This document shows positions 36,126-46,306 of a stretch of DNA of 64,000 nt, in pieces. Every line of letters begins with the position of its first letter. Position 1 is the stretch's first letter. The notes under the pieces were generated by a model. The model searched no databases. It was not told the DNA's origin and worked only from the letters and a program-made list of their open reading frames with translations. The stretch comes from Chania fonticola_B (GTDB lineage: Bacteria; Pseudomonadota; Gammaproteobacteria; Enterobacterales; Enterobacteriaceae): assembly GCF_048537545.1 (NCBI RefSeq), contig NZ_CP183218.1; one strand, written 5' to 3'. The translations under genes and the position numbers were made by a program.

Positions 36126-36251
36126 AACTGGTGCGCACTGGCATTCTGCTGGCGTTCCCAACGCATCAACAAGCGGTTGCTTACCTTAGGCAGCGGGTTG
36201 ATTGTGGTCGCTGAAGTGCTGTTGCGCGTTGGCTTCTTCAATATCCAATAA
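36126..36251 (+). pseudogene. Possible 3' remnant of a membrane protein gene
   Basis: An open stretch without start codon encodes 41 residues, including RINKRLLTLGSGLIVVAEVLL and RVGFFNIQ before a TAA at 36249-36251. It reads like the last helix of a polytopic membrane protein. It lies between the accessory patch and the end of the lipid/polyketide operon, as expected for a leftover of an insertion or deletion. Family not identified. Confidence 0.3.
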
Positions 36252-36270
36252 CCGCAGACTTCCCTAGTCA

Positions 36271-36297
36271 CATGGGGGGCGCCAGAAGCCCCCCATG
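36271..36297. terminator. Hairpin at the end of the 16-gene operon
   Basis: CATGGGGGGC, loop GCCAGAA, GCCCCCCATG: perfect 10-bp stem two bases below the final stop codon of the minus-strand operon. There is no U tract, so it may protect the mRNA 3' end or work with Rho. Confidence 0.55.
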
Positions 36298-36299
36298 AA

Positions 36300-37346
36300 T
36301 TACTTCATCGTTTTGGCATCGTTATTGGCATACACCTGATGGCGTTTGTGCATTTCCAGCGCGTCATTGTAGTTGTTATACAAAGTCTGATAGCGTTCCG
36401 CACAGTAAACGACCAGCAACGGCAACAATGCACAAAGGTATAGCGGGATAAATTGCGCAGTGTTCTGTAATGCCGCAAACACCAGGCAGATCGCAATAGA
36501 CCACAGCTACGAAGCCAGCAGCCAGAGCAGACCACGTTGCCAACGCGTCAGCTTGCCGGTGAACGCCCAGGGAGCAGCAGGCACAGAGTGGGCGTCCAGC
36601 GTGCCATTGAGTAACTCCCCAAACAGCACATAACGTCGTGTCCGACTGGCAAACGCCAGCATAAACAGCGTCACCGCCCCCACCAGGATCATAAACGCGA
36701 CGATAAAAGCAGGATCGGCATAGCCGGGAACCAGGCTAAATGCGGGCTTACGGGCAATCGGCAAGACCAGGGCGAAATTGGTTAGCAGATTCAATAGCAA
36801 ATCTTCGGCCACCAATCTTGGCAAGCGGCGCTGCCGAGGGCGATAGCTTTCGGGCTCACTGTAGGACTTCAAGGCCAGCAGGATATTGAACGGCGCTGAT
36901 TTGCCTAACTGAACCACCATCAAGGCTGGCAGCACCAAGACACCAAGCAGCACAATCAAGGGATAATGCCAGTCTGGGCCGCACAGCCATATCAGTCCGC
37001 TCAGTGCCGCCGCCAGGCACAGTATGACCAAAGAAGCCCAGCCAGGCTGGTACAGCAATTTCGCCATCCCTGCTGTTTTACGCTCTTTATACTGGCCCGC
37101 GACCGCTTGCGGGTTTTTAAACACCCTCAAGGTAAATACGCTATACGCCCAGTAACCTTGACCATCGCGCATCATGCTCCAGACAATCGACAGACAGATC
37201 GCCCCCAATCCGGCAATCATCTCCGGCAGAGTAATGTCAATGACGTTGCGGATCAATGACGAGGTCAGAATAGCGGAGACCAACACCACGGGGATCACGA
37301 CTCCTCGCATGTATCTTTGGCTGAAAGTAGTCAATGTTGGCATCAT
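36300..37346 (-). pseudogene. Polytopic membrane protein, last operon gene, interrupted by in-frame TAG
   Basis: The frame from ATG 37346 gives 279 residues with about six to seven hydrophobic segments, then TAG at 36507-36509. The same frame continues without shift for 68 further codons to TAA at 36300, adding two more hydrophobic segments (LWSIAICLVFAALQNTAQF, IPLYLCALLPLLVVYCAERY) and a hydrophilic tail. The intact protein would be about 348 aa with a C-terminal half like the rest. AAGGG lies 5 bases before the start. It is last in the lipid/polyketide operon and may be a transport or flippase part. Whether TAG is a true nonsense mutation or a base error cannot be told here. Confidence 0.7.
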
Positions 37347-37353
37347 ATCGCCC

Positions 37354-38337
37354 TTATCCCGCATGCTTAACGCTGCTGCCAACGATATGGTAATAGTGTT
37401 GGATATGGTAATCCTCGTCAGCCCCGTAGTGCTCCGCCAACAGGTGGCTGAGGATTTTCTTGTTGCTGATCTCCAGGTAGCGGCGATGTCCCATCAGGGC
37501 CCACCGATCCATACTTTCACGCCAGCGCACGGTATGAATAAGGTGCAACGCCAGGTTTTCCTTGATCTGCGCCACGCTATATTCCGCCTTGCCACTGCTG
37601 TTCATGATCAGCGGGCAAACCGGCGCAGAAAATGGCAGGTCGGCCAATGCCTGGCGCATCTGTGCCACTCCATCATGCATCAACGGTGTATGCCAGGCGC
37701 CATTGACGCCCAACTTGATAGTATTTACCCCATGGCGCGCCAGATGATTAACCAGGGTTTTAACTGCGGTCAGTTCCCCTCCTACCACTTGCTGTTGATG
37801 CCCGTTGTCACAGCACACGTTGAGTACGGTTCCCAACCCAAGATTGTCGATCTGCTCGCGCAGCGCATCATGGCTGTAGGGTTTGACCACATACATCGCC
37901 CCTTTGCGCTGTTCGGCCAGGTTTTGCATGATGGTCGCGCGCAGCGTGATCGCGCGGAACAGCGTTTCCAGATCCATCACCCCGGCGGCATACAGCGCGG
38001 TGTATTCACCTGCGCTATGCCCGGCATAACCGGTTTCCAACACGGGAGTCCGTTCGCGGAACAACGTCAGCATGGCGGCGTTAACGGTGGTAACGGCCAA
38101 CTGCTGATAAAGGGTTTTGGTCAGGCGTGTCATCGGCCCTTTCTGGCACAGTTTGCGTACATCCAGCCCGGAAACATCGCTGGCACAATCCCACACCGCC
38201 CTGGTGCCCGGTGAAACATCACAGACATCGCTGCCCATGCCGATCGCCGGGGATCCTTGTCCTGGGAAAATCATCATCCAACCGTCCGCGACGTTCGTTG
38301 CGGACGGTGTATTACCAATTGATTCGCATACCTGCAT
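37354..38337 (-). CDS. FabD-like malonyl-CoA:ACP transacylase
   Basis: 327 aa. The opening IFPGQGSPAIGMGSD is the acyltransferase signature, the nucleophile Ser108 is in GYAGHSAGEYTAL, and the catalytic histidine is His216 in GAWHTPLM. The size fits single-domain FabD. The usual selective arginine after the GHSxGE motif is seen in TLRATIMQ, in line with malonyl specificity. It would load the operon's ACP with malonyl units. ATG 38337 has AAGGA 8 bases upstream and overlaps the 3' end of the barrel gene by 26 bases. A dedicated FabD copy is expected to be extra to the housekeeping one. Confidence 0.85.
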   Translation of the reverse strand: MQVCESIGNTPSATNVADGWMMIFPGQGSPAIGMGSDVCDVSPGTRAVWDCASDVSGLDVRKLCQKGPMTRLTKTLYQQLAVTTVNAAMLTLFRERTPVLETGYAGHSAGEYTALYAAGVMDLETLFRAITLRATIMQNLAEQRKGAMYVVKPYSHDALREQIDNLGLGTVLNVCCDNGHQQQVVGGELTAVKTLVNHLARHGVNTIKLGVNGAWHTPLMHDGVAQMRQALADLPFSAPVCPLIMNSSGKAEYSVAQIKENLALHLIHTVRWRESMDRWALMGHRRYLEISNKKILSHLLAEHYGADEDYHIQHYYHIVGSSVKHAG

Positions 38338-39718
38338 AGATATTTCCTTTTTCTCCGAAGGTGCCAAATTCACTCTCTTTACTGCCGAAGCTGGCGGCAA
38401 CGCCGGTGTAAGCCTCAATGTTGTTTTTGAGTGGCGTGCTCAGGTGCAGATTCAGCACGTTGCTGCCATCCACCAGGTTGACCATGCCGGAGACCGACCA
38501 GTCGATACTGCCGACCTGCTCTTTATTGGTGCGCGTATAGAGGGTGAGGTAGTGTTTGCCGAGCAGGTCGCCGCCGCGCCCGACGTTATCGGTTTCTGCC
38601 GCCATCATGCGGGAGTACTGCTGATAGCCGTTACGGATATCCGCCATGAACGATGGCGGTAGCGGTGGCAATGACTGCCCGTAACCCCCATTAACGAAGC
38701 GAATGGTGTCGACGTTGTCCTGCCACTCACTGCGGCTGTAGCCCTGGCTCTGACCATAATATTCCGCGCCGTATTCGCTTTGGTCGCCAGTGGTGTAACG
38801 CAGGCCAACGCCGATATCCGCTTGCACACCATTGGCGCGCATTTTGAACGGCTCCTGCACATTGGCAAGTTGGCGCATGGCACGTGCGGAAGCCATGTCC
38901 AGATGACGCCAGGTCTGCCCATGGGAAATCGCCCCCTCAACGCTGAGGATCAGCATATCCGTCAGGTTGCCACTAGTACCTAACGCCACGGTTTTCCGCT
39001 CGCCAGCCAGTAGCGAAAAAGTCGGGTTGAACGCCTTCAGCCCGGTCGCGGTGTAACTGGCATAGTATCTGTCGGTACTGTTGGTACGCAGGATCGCGTC
39101 CCATTCCGAAGCGGCTTCCTGACGCTGGTTGTTGCGCTTGAGGCGCGGAAAGGCCGCTAACGTAAAGGTCCCTTCGTTGCGGTACCATGAGCTGCTGATG
39201 CCATACGCCCCTTCATCGTAGAAGTTGCGCCCGCGCTCCCCCAGGCCAAACACTCGTACGCTACGCATATTGCTGCTGATATTGCGCAGCAGGTCGAGCG
39301 GCGCAACCGAGAACAGATAACCACTGGTTTTACGTACCTTACCGGCATCGATGTACCCACTGTCGCTGACCGCCCAACTGGCAGTAGCCTCGTTGAGTAT
39401 GCCCAGCCCCTGGCGGCGTTGATCCTCCAGAACTCCCGGCTGACGTGCCTGGATAGCGTACTCACCGCTGGCCTGCGCCTTGACGCTGAGGGTTTCGGTC
39501 AACGTGCAGCGCGCCACGCCGGAAAGGTACAGATTGGCTATAGCGTTGTTACGAAATGCCGGGGCGTCAAACTGCCATAATGAGTCCGAGGAATGGGACG
39601 ATATCCCCTCCATGCCCGCGTAACCGCGCTGGATAAGACAGTCAACCGCCCAACCGCTGCTACTATAGGCGCCCACCAGCAGCAGAACCCCGCTCATCGG
39701 GGATCGCCTGCTCGCCAT
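38312..39718 (-). CDS. Predicted outer-membrane beta-barrel protein
   Basis: 468 aa with a signal peptide (MASRRSPMSGVLLLVGAYSSSGWA) and alternating hydrophobic patterns through the body. It ends in an aromatic strand (GNIYAGMRINW), the C-terminal signal for assembly by the Bam machinery. Many Tyr, Trp and Gly residues flank predicted strands. I do not recognise a named family. The ATG at 39718 overlaps the stop of the LolA-like gene as TGATG. Its place after an ABC permease and a LolA-like carrier suggests it completes delivery of the product to the outer membrane. Confidence 0.65.
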   Translation of the reverse strand: MASRRSPMSGVLLLVGAYSSSGWAVDCLIQRGYAGMEGISSHSSDSLWQFDAPAFRNNAIANLYLSGVARCTLTETLSVKAQASGEYAIQARQPGVLEDQRRQGLGILNEATASWAVSDSGYIDAGKVRKTSGYLFSVAPLDLLRNISSNMRSVRVFGLGERGRNFYDEGAYGISSSWYRNEGTFTLAAFPRLKRNNQRQEAASEWDAILRTNSTDRYYASYTATGLKAFNPTFSLLAGERKTVALGTSGNLTDMLILSVEGAISHGQTWRHLDMASARAMRQLANVQEPFKMRANGVQADIGVGLRYTTGDQSEYGAEYYGQSQGYSRSEWQDNVDTIRFVNGGYGQSLPPLPPSFMADIRNGYQQYSRMMAAETDNVGRGGDLLGKHYLTLYTRTNKEQVGSIDWSVSGMVNLVDGSNVLNLHLSTPLKNNIEAYTGVAASFGSKESEFGTFGEKGNIYAGMRINW

Positions 39719-40536
39719 CAACCGTTCAACCTCAGCAGATACTCTTTCTGAAAGTTGCTTTCCGGCAACGATTCCAACCGGATGTCGCTGTAACGCATGG
39801 TGGTGTAGTTATCCTTGCGCAGCGCGTCTTCCACCACGATGGTAGTTGGCCGCATCTGGCCCAACACCTGCTGATAATCGCGATAGTACGAACGCTTGAT
39901 CGGCACACCGTCGGCGGAAAGGAAATCGGCCCGGCTAGGGAAACCAGTGTCTTTTTCCACCCAGTAACCGATCGCTGGATAAGTGACATAGGGCCAACGG
40001 CGCTGTAACGAAAGTTTGTAGCAGATCGTCTGGCCACAGGCCTCTTCACCCACCAGCCGGGAGATATAGGAGTAATCAAAGTCTGCGGCAACCACGTCAC
40101 CGTTAGAGATCTGCCCCACCAGGCGTTGCTGGCGGGAAATGGGGATCGGCCGCCGCAGGTCTGGTGCGTAATACCACATTTTGTCCAAATCGGAGAGCAA
40201 GGCTTTGCCTTTGTCACGTGCCGGGGAGATAAAGCGCACCAGCGCACGCGCATCCCCTTTCTCTACCTGCTCCGAAGGCTTATAGAAGCGCATGGAAATA
40301 TCCAGCACCTGCTGGTTCTCCGTGACATCACGCCCTCCCTTATGTTCCAGCAATGTCAGCGTATAGCGGAAAGGCCGGTCGGGTGCCCTCACTCTATCGG
40401 CACGACGGATAATCTCACGGGCCTGCAGATCCTCCTGGATCAGGCTATTCAGTTGATGACGATCCAACGGATCTGCCGCCTGAGCCACAACCGACAGACC
40501 CAGTAAAATCAGGCATCCAGCTAATTGATATTTCAT
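39718..40536 (-). CDS. LolA-like outer membrane lipoprotein-sorting family protein
   Basis: 272 aa with a signal peptide (MKYQLAGCLILLGLSVVAQA). The mature part fits the LolA-like family annotated as outer membrane lipoprotein-sorting protein: FRYTLTLLEHKGG, VRFISPARDKGKALLSDLDKMWYYAPDLRRPIPIS, then DFDYSYISRLVGEE and a C-terminal LRKDNYTTMRYSDIRL. These proteins have a half-barrel with a hydrophobic cavity and carry lipids through the periplasm. It sits between a reductase gene and the outer-membrane barrel gene in the operon, consistent with moving an acyl product. Confidence 0.8.
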   Translation of the reverse strand: MKYQLAGCLILLGLSVVAQAADPLDRHQLNSLIQEDLQAREIIRRADRVRAPDRPFRYTLTLLEHKGGRDVTENQQVLDISMRFYKPSEQVEKGDARALVRFISPARDKGKALLSDLDKMWYYAPDLRRPIPISRQQRLVGQISNGDVVAADFDYSYISRLVGEEACGQTICYKLSLQRRWPYVTYPAIGYWVEKDTGFPSRADFLSADGVPIKRSYYRDYQQVLGQMRPTTIVVEDALRKDNYTTMRYSDIRLESLPESNFQKEYLLRLNG

Positions 40537-40559
40537 GGGAACGCTCCTTGTTTATGGGG

Positions 40560-41312
40560 CTATATATCCAGCATCATGCCAAGATCGGCAATAAGGGTGC
40601 TGCCACGTATCGCACTCGACTGATCAGAGACCAGAAACGCAGTAATGTTGGCCACCTCTTCCGGCTCCACCTTCCAGCGGCGCGGTGCGTTATTCCAACG
40701 TTCGAACATTGCTGACCACAGTTCGTCCAGGTACGGCAACATATCGGTATTCACCACCCCGGCGCAGATGCCGTTGACCCGGATATTGCGGTCATACAGT
40801 TCCACCTCCAGGTAGCTCACCAGATTTTCCAGTGCCGATTTAGCGATGCCGAGCGGGTATTTTTCCAATACGCGCTGGCTGCCTAGACTGGAAATCACGC
40901 AGATCGTACCGCCCTGAGGCATCATCGGTACCACTTCCTGTACGCAGGCGGTGTTGCCGATCAGGTTGGTATTGAGCAACAGCTTCCAGTCGCTGCGCGT
41001 CATGTCCATAAAGGCTTTGAACGGCGCGGCGGCGGCATTCAGCACCAGATGATCGATATGTTCGATCCCCTGCTGTCTGAGCTTTTTCACCATTTCACTG
41101 ATATCGCGCGGTTCGGCGATATCCGCTTTGGCCAAGGTCACCTTCACGCGGGTTTCTGCGGCGACAAAGCGTTGCAGATTGGCCGCACTTTTCCCCTGAT
41201 CCTTGCGGTAGTTGAGGATCAGGTCATAGCCCTCTTTCGCCAGTTTTTCGGCGATCGCCATACCAATGCCACGGCCTGCGCCGGTAATGAGTACGGTTTG
41301 TCCCTTTGACAT
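40560..41312 (-). CDS. SDR reductase, FabL-like (enoyl- or ketoacyl-ACP reductase)
   Basis: 250 aa. The NAD(P) motif TGAGRGIG is at about residues 10-17. The active-site region ISSLGSQRVLEKYPLGIAKSALE resembles Bacillus FabL (SSLGSxRxLExY), as does the C-terminal IRGSTLIADLG. The Tyr-to-Lys spacing is Y-x5-K, one residue shorter than in enoyl reductases (Y-x6-K) and longer than in ketoreductases (Y-x3-K). I infer enoyl-ACP reduction, which with the separate FabG-like ketoreductase would allow full chain reduction. Short gaps of 21 and 23 bases link it to its neighbours. Confidence 0.7.
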   Translation of the reverse strand: MSKGQTVLITGAGRGIGMAIAEKLAKEGYDLILNYRKDQGKSAANLQRFVAAETRVKVTLAKADIAEPRDISEMVKKLRQQGIEHIDHLVLNAAAAPFKAFMDMTRSDWKLLLNTNLIGNTACVQEVVPMMPQGGTICVISSLGSQRVLEKYPLGIAKSALENLVSYLEVELYDRNIRVNGICAGVVNTDMLPYLDELWSAMFERWNNAPRRWKVEPEEVANITAFLVSDQSSAIRGSTLIADLGMMLDI

Positions 41313-41333
41313 GTCTCTTCTCTCCCTGAGGGT

Positions 41334-42659
41334 TTAAACAAAGCGGAATGCTTGCGCTATAACCAATTTCGATGCCCGGCGTGCCGGGATAATGGACGCT
41401 ATCAATGCGGTCACCAGCGGCAACGCACAGGAGAACCAGAACAGATTGAAGTCCTGATCCCACAGCACAAAGGCCAGATAGCCCTGGGTATAACCAGGCG
41501 AAGGCGGCATCGGTATGCCGTTGATATTGATCAGTGCAGCGATAAGCATGCCGAAGCTGACGCTCAGCGCCGAGCCAATAATGCCAATGATGATCCCTTC
41601 CAGCACAAACAGGCGGCCAATATAGGATTGGTTTAGGCCCAGTGCGCGCAGCGTAGCGATTTCGCGCGTACGCTCAATGACATTCATCATCAAGGTGTTG
41701 CCGATCATGAACACCACGATGACGCTGACGATGGATTTGATAAACAGGAAGATCCCTTCAAACAGGTTCACCACCTGATGATAGAAAATGGCCAACTCAT
41801 CCCAGGAGCGCGCTTCCAGCTTGAACTGATGCTGTTCAATCAGCTGATTGATCCGCGCCAGCATTTCCTCGGTTTGGTTGGTATCCTGCAGCATGATGAT
41901 GATTTTACTGACATCCTGGGTCTGCAACAGACGCTGGGCCGTGTGCAGCGGCATCTTGATCGCCGTATCGTCGTATTCTTTGATGCCGGATTGGAAGACG
42001 CCGCGCACCTGAGAAGACATGGCGTTTTGCCCACCTTGCGGGTTGACCACCAACATATCGACCCAGTCGCCATAGCCCGCCGACAAGGCATTAGCGATAC
42101 CAGAACCCAGGGTGATGTCCTGCTGCTCAACCCGCGACAGGTCGCTACCAGAAATGATTTTATCCAGCGAGCCCAATACCAACGAGGTTAGAGGTTCGAT
42201 CCCCACACCGGTAAAGAAGGTGGAAGCCCCCTTGTCATACTGGGAAATGATGCCGGTAAACGCCAGTTGCCCGGTAATGGTGGCGATCTTCGGTGCAATC
42301 ACCGGATCGGCCTGCAGGAGCTGCTTCACCTCATCGTAGTTATCGATGGTGTACTGCAGCGAATTGTTGGCCCCACTGCTGAGGTAACCTTGCTGATAAA
42401 GTTGAATATGCCCCAGGTTGATGCGGATGGTTTGTTCACGCAGCGCCCAGAACGAGTAATCGACAAACCCGCCAAAGATAAATACCGCCACCCCTCCCAG
42501 AGTGATCGCCAGTAGCGTCACCCCGGAACGACGGCGCTGGCGAAACAGATTGAGGAAGGTATAACGGATATCGGTAGGTGTACGGATCGCCGTCACGATC
42601 ACCACCAACAAAGCGTAAATGATAATTATGTTGGCAACCCAGAACAGGATATTCATCAT
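41334..42659 (-). CDS. ABC transporter permease, FtsX/MacB/LolE type
   Basis: 441 aa. One membrane segment near residues 5-25, another near 46-68, a large periplasmic domain (about 70-300), then three C-terminal segments in the FtsX arrangement with IGNTLMMNVIERTREIATLRALGLNQSYIGRLFVLEG. This is the MacB/LolCE architecture, used to lift lipids or lipoproteins from the inner membrane or to drive export mechanically. Its ATPase is encoded two genes upstream. The ATG is doubled (MMN), and the first one would overlap the stop of the repaired upstream gene as ATGA. Confidence 0.85.
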   Translation of the reverse strand: MMNILFWVANIIIIYALLVVIVTAIRTPTDIRYTFLNLFRQRRRSGVTLLAITLGGVAVFIFGGFVDYSFWALREQTIRINLGHIQLYQQGYLSSGANNSLQYTIDNYDEVKQLLQADPVIAPKIATITGQLAFTGIISQYDKGASTFFTGVGIEPLTSLVLGSLDKIISGSDLSRVEQQDITLGSGIANALSAGYGDWVDMLVVNPQGGQNAMSSQVRGVFQSGIKEYDDTAIKMPLHTAQRLLQTQDVSKIIIMLQDTNQTEEMLARINQLIEQHQFKLEARSWDELAIFYHQVVNLFEGIFLFIKSIVSVIVVFMIGNTLMMNVIERTREIATLRALGLNQSYIGRLFVLEGIIIGIIGSALSVSFGMLIAALININGIPMPPSPGYTQGYLAFVLWDQDFNLFWFSCALPLVTALIASIIPARRASKLVIAQAFRFV

Positions 42660-43294
42660 AGCGGCACCTCCGTCAGCGGCTGGATGATGGCGTTCAGTTC
42701 AGCAGGCGTCCATTCAGGTGCCGTACTTTGCTCGGACAGACGTTTCCCCTCTGCGCCCTGCTGTGCCAACGTGTGGCCGCCTTGGCATCGGCCACACGTT
42801 GGCAACTGGCCAGCGCATGGGCGGACATCAGCGTGATCATCGGTTTTAAATCAGCGGGCACCGCCGGGTTCTGCTGCAAATAATCCAGGTCTTTCAAGGC
42901 CACGACGCAACGACCATGGGTAGCTGGAACAAATGCATCCATCCGCACACGCAGAAAGCGCATCTGCCAGTCGTTCTCTTCGCTTTCCGCCGCTTCATCT
43001 ATGTAGAAAAAACCCAGTTTTGAGGTTTCTGCCGCACGCATATAATTCTTCTTGGCCAGAAAATCCGTGGCCATAAACAGTTGTGCGTAGCCATAAAACA
43101 TTTTGGCAATGTGGCGATCCGGGTGCTGTTGATACAAGGCTTGCAACCGGCTGGCCGCACTGGTCAACGTGCTCATTGGCGCTTGAGAATTTACCTCCAG
43201 GATCGCCTGTAAGTTGGGGTTGTCCTGCGCTTCCTGCAAACCTGTGGCCTGCGACAGCCCACTGACCAACACCAATAAAGTGACAGCGTAACGC

Positions 43295-43314
<20 letters not shown>
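42656..43314 (-). pseudogene. Secreted helical protein with C-terminal frameshift
   Basis: From ATG 43314 (GGGGAG 7 bases upstream) the frame encodes a signal peptide (MMLLSFRRYAVTLLVLVSGLSQA), then helical TPR-like sequence up to ASCQRVADAK. It then runs into an arginine-rich tail and stops at 42694. One base back in frame, the sequence reads GGHTLAQQGAEGKRLSEQ followed by TPAELNAIIQPLTEVPL and a TGA at 42658-42656 that overlaps the permease start as ATGA, the junction type used elsewhere in this operon. The ancestral gene therefore had the second frame. The switch point lies at a 13-bp inverted repeat (42767-42801). Function unknown; probably a periplasmic partner of the ABC exporter. Confidence 0.7.
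42767..42801. repeat. Perfect 13-bp inverted repeat at the frameshift
   Basis: CAACGTGTGGCCG, nine bases, CGGCCACACGTTG. The dyad lies inside the coding region of the secreted protein where the reading frame changes. Such hairpins promote replication slippage and also sequencing errors. Confidence 0.8.
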
Positions 43315-44004
<690 letters not shown>

Positions 44005-44008
<4 letters not shown>

Positions 44009-45084
44009 GATGTTCCCCGCTGATTTGACAGTAAGTGACAGGCTTGTGGTATCCAGTTCTCCAGCAACCAGGCTCCTCCCTCACCGTCGAGCACACTCAA
44101 CAAGCTGTGCCCGGTGATATTGCTTTGCAGTAGATACTGCCAGGCCAACGCCGGATTCATGCAGCCGCTATCGCCGTAGAGTTCACTGAGCGAGACGCAA
44201 GCCAGACCGGCAGGTAACTGTTCAAACGCTTGCCGCTGCACGGCGCGAAATGACAGTGCCGGTGGTGTTACGCCCAACACGGCCTGGGTATCCGTAGCCA
44301 GATACCGCTTACAGTGGTCTGCCAGCTGCAGCGCGCGCCGCTGGGTAGAACCCGACAAGGCTTGATAATCACTCAAATGCAGAGCAACGCCCTGGCCTGG
44401 TTGCTTCTTGAGGATCAGGCAACCGACCCGCTCAACGCTGAACTGACTGTTGGCGGGGATCGGCCCCCGTTTGCTGGATGAAGGAAAGTGTTCGGCCTCA
44501 GAGAAAACCAACACCGGGAAGCTGCGGAATTGGCCACAGATGATGACGTTATCGGCCATATTACTGTTCAGGCAGTCCTGCGCCATCCGCAACGCACTCA
44601 GCAAGCCGTTACGCTCACCGCGCAATTTGCAGGTGAAATCCTTGATGCCGTAATCCCGCACGATACCTTTGGGCAGAATATCGACGCTCAACGAGTCTCG
44701 CCAACTGTTGACCCCTTCAAATACCGATGCCTCTCCCCAGGAATCACAATAAATCAATGCATTACGCTCATTGCGCAGGCGAAACTCACCCTTGCTCCCC
44801 AACTGTGCCACCGCCTGAGCACAGGCCGCACTCATGTCGTTCAGCCAGCCACGATAATTGGCTTTACGCAGCGCCTCTTCAGGCAGCATTTCACCGTCAA
44901 TGCCGAAACGACGGAACAACCATTGGTCGCTGCCCGCTTTGGCATTGGCTTGTTTATGCAACCAGGCTTCCCATACGTTGTACCAGCTGGGAAAAAACCG
45001 GTGCATCGGCGTGCAGGGTTCCAGCAGGGAAAACCCCACCAGATTGATGGCCGCCGCCGGTATCACTTGTTTAACCGTGTTCAT
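44005..45084 (-). CDS. Divergent ketosynthase-like (thiolase-fold) protein
   Basis: 359 aa from ATG 45084 (a second ATG lies at 45090), overlapping the end of the preceding gene. I place it in the thiolase superfamily on weak evidence: NERNALIYCDSWGEA resembles the strand before the ketosynthase active-site helix, and SALRMAQDCLNSNMADNVIICGQFRSFPVLVFSEA resembles the helix and strand after it. The catalytic cysteine and histidines are not evident. It may be a non-catalytic partner of the 411-aa ketosynthase-like protein. Its end overlaps the ABC ATPase start by ATGA. Confidence 0.55.
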
Positions 45085-46306
45085 CAGCATCCTCTCTGTT
45101 CGCGGAGATCACCATGGCGATGGCCGAACCATCGAGTCCGATGCCAGACTTGAGGATGTGCTGCCGTTTCAGTGCCAACGGTGGGCTATCGGCATGAACA
45201 TGAATTTGCAGACTGTCGTTAATCGGGTAACGCGTGGTCAACGCCAGCAGACGACGTTGTTGTAGCGCATCCGCCGCCAGCATCAGGTCCAGCAAACCAC
45301 AGCAGCTCTCCATGTAACCGACCTGCCCCTTGTAACTGACTACCGGAACACCGCCTTTCCCCCAGACTTTTTGCAGCGCCATAGCTTCTGCCTTGTCGCT
45401 GGCAATCACCCCATTGGCATGAGGGAAAACGCAGGCAATATCTTGCGCGGTGAGCCCGGCTTCCAGTAGTGCCCGCTCAAACGTCTGGGCAATGGTGCGG
45501 AAATCCGCCGTGAAGGAACTGCTGCCCCTGGCACCGCTGCTCTGGCAAAACACTGAGCTACGCAAATTGACAGGCGAAGTAAAGTTGCGTTGACGAGCGT
45601 GTTGCTCGCTTTCAACGATCAGCGCCACGACACCGTTGGTGGGTAGAATGCAGCTGTTATGGCTGCTAAACGGTTGTGAACCCTCTTCCCCCAGCATGTC
45701 CTGGCCACCCAGGAAGACAATGTCCTGCGTCAGCGTTTCAAACCAGCCAATGACCAGCACCAAATCAACCTCATTGGCAGCAATGGCCGAGTGGGCCAAA
45801 TGGACCGCGGCTAAAGAAGAGTTGCTGGCGCAATAAAGCGAAACCGGTGGCCAACTGAGCTGATAGCTCTGCGTCAGTTGCCACGCCAGCCGATCCTGAC
45901 CGTAACTCTTGGCATGCAGCCGTTTGATTTTTGGGAATAACCGCAGTTCTTCCTGGTCGTTGCGATCCTGATACCCCATAAAATCAGCAATGTCTGGCCG
46001 TTCACCATGGCCAACCAGATAAACCCGAACCCGCTTGCCCTGCAATTGATCCGTTGTCATCCCAGCTCCGGCAAGCGCCTGATTGATAACCGGCTGCAGG
46101 CGGGTCAACATCGTACCGGCCGGCAGAGGGTCAGCAACATGGTGCGGGTTGCAACTCAAACGCAGATCCTGCCATTCGCTTTCGGTGGCGAACCAGGGCT
46201 GTGTGCTGGCCAACCTGCTTTCGCTCAGCCCCTTGATCAGCGCCGGAAAATCCGGCGCATAAGCACTGGTGACGCCCCAACCACTCAGGACGGCATTCTG
46301 GATCAC
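45071..46306 (-). CDS. Ketosynthase-like protein with altered catalytic triad
   Basis: 411 aa with the beta-ketoacyl synthase fold pattern. The nucleophile is kept (Cys159 in VSLYCASNSSLAAVHLAHSA), and the first histidine is present (His296 in CVFPHANGV). The second histidine is replaced: where active enzymes have GH, this protein has VGYMESCCG with Tyr331. A Cys-His-Tyr set could favour acyl transfer or condensation without decarboxylation, but that is inference. It follows the fused KS-CLF gene with an ATGA overlap. Confidence 0.75.
   Translation of the reverse strand: MIQNAVLSGWGVTSAYAPDFPALIKGLSESRLASTQPWFATESEWQDLRLSCNPHHVADPLPAGTMLTRLQPVINQALAGAGMTTDQLQGKRVRVYLVGHGERPDIADFMGYQDRNDQEELRLFPKIKRLHAKSYGQDRLAWQLTQSYQLSWPPVSLYCASNSSLAAVHLAHSAIAANEVDLVLVIGWFETLTQDIVFLGGQDMLGEEGSQPFSSHNSCILPTNGVVALIVESEQHARQRNFTSPVNLRSSVFCQSSGARGSSSFTADFRTIAQTFERALLEAGLTAQDIACVFPHANGVIASDKAEAMALQKVWGKGGVPVVSYKGQVGYMESCCGLLDLMLAADALQQRRLLALTTRYPINDSLQIHVHADSPPLALKRQHILKSGIGLDGSAIAMVISANREDADEHG

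Noticed and set aside
37174..38214. 346-codon plus-strand frame opposite the malonyl transacylase gene
   Set aside because: The opposite strand encodes a FabD-like protein with intact active site; this frame has no domain pattern.
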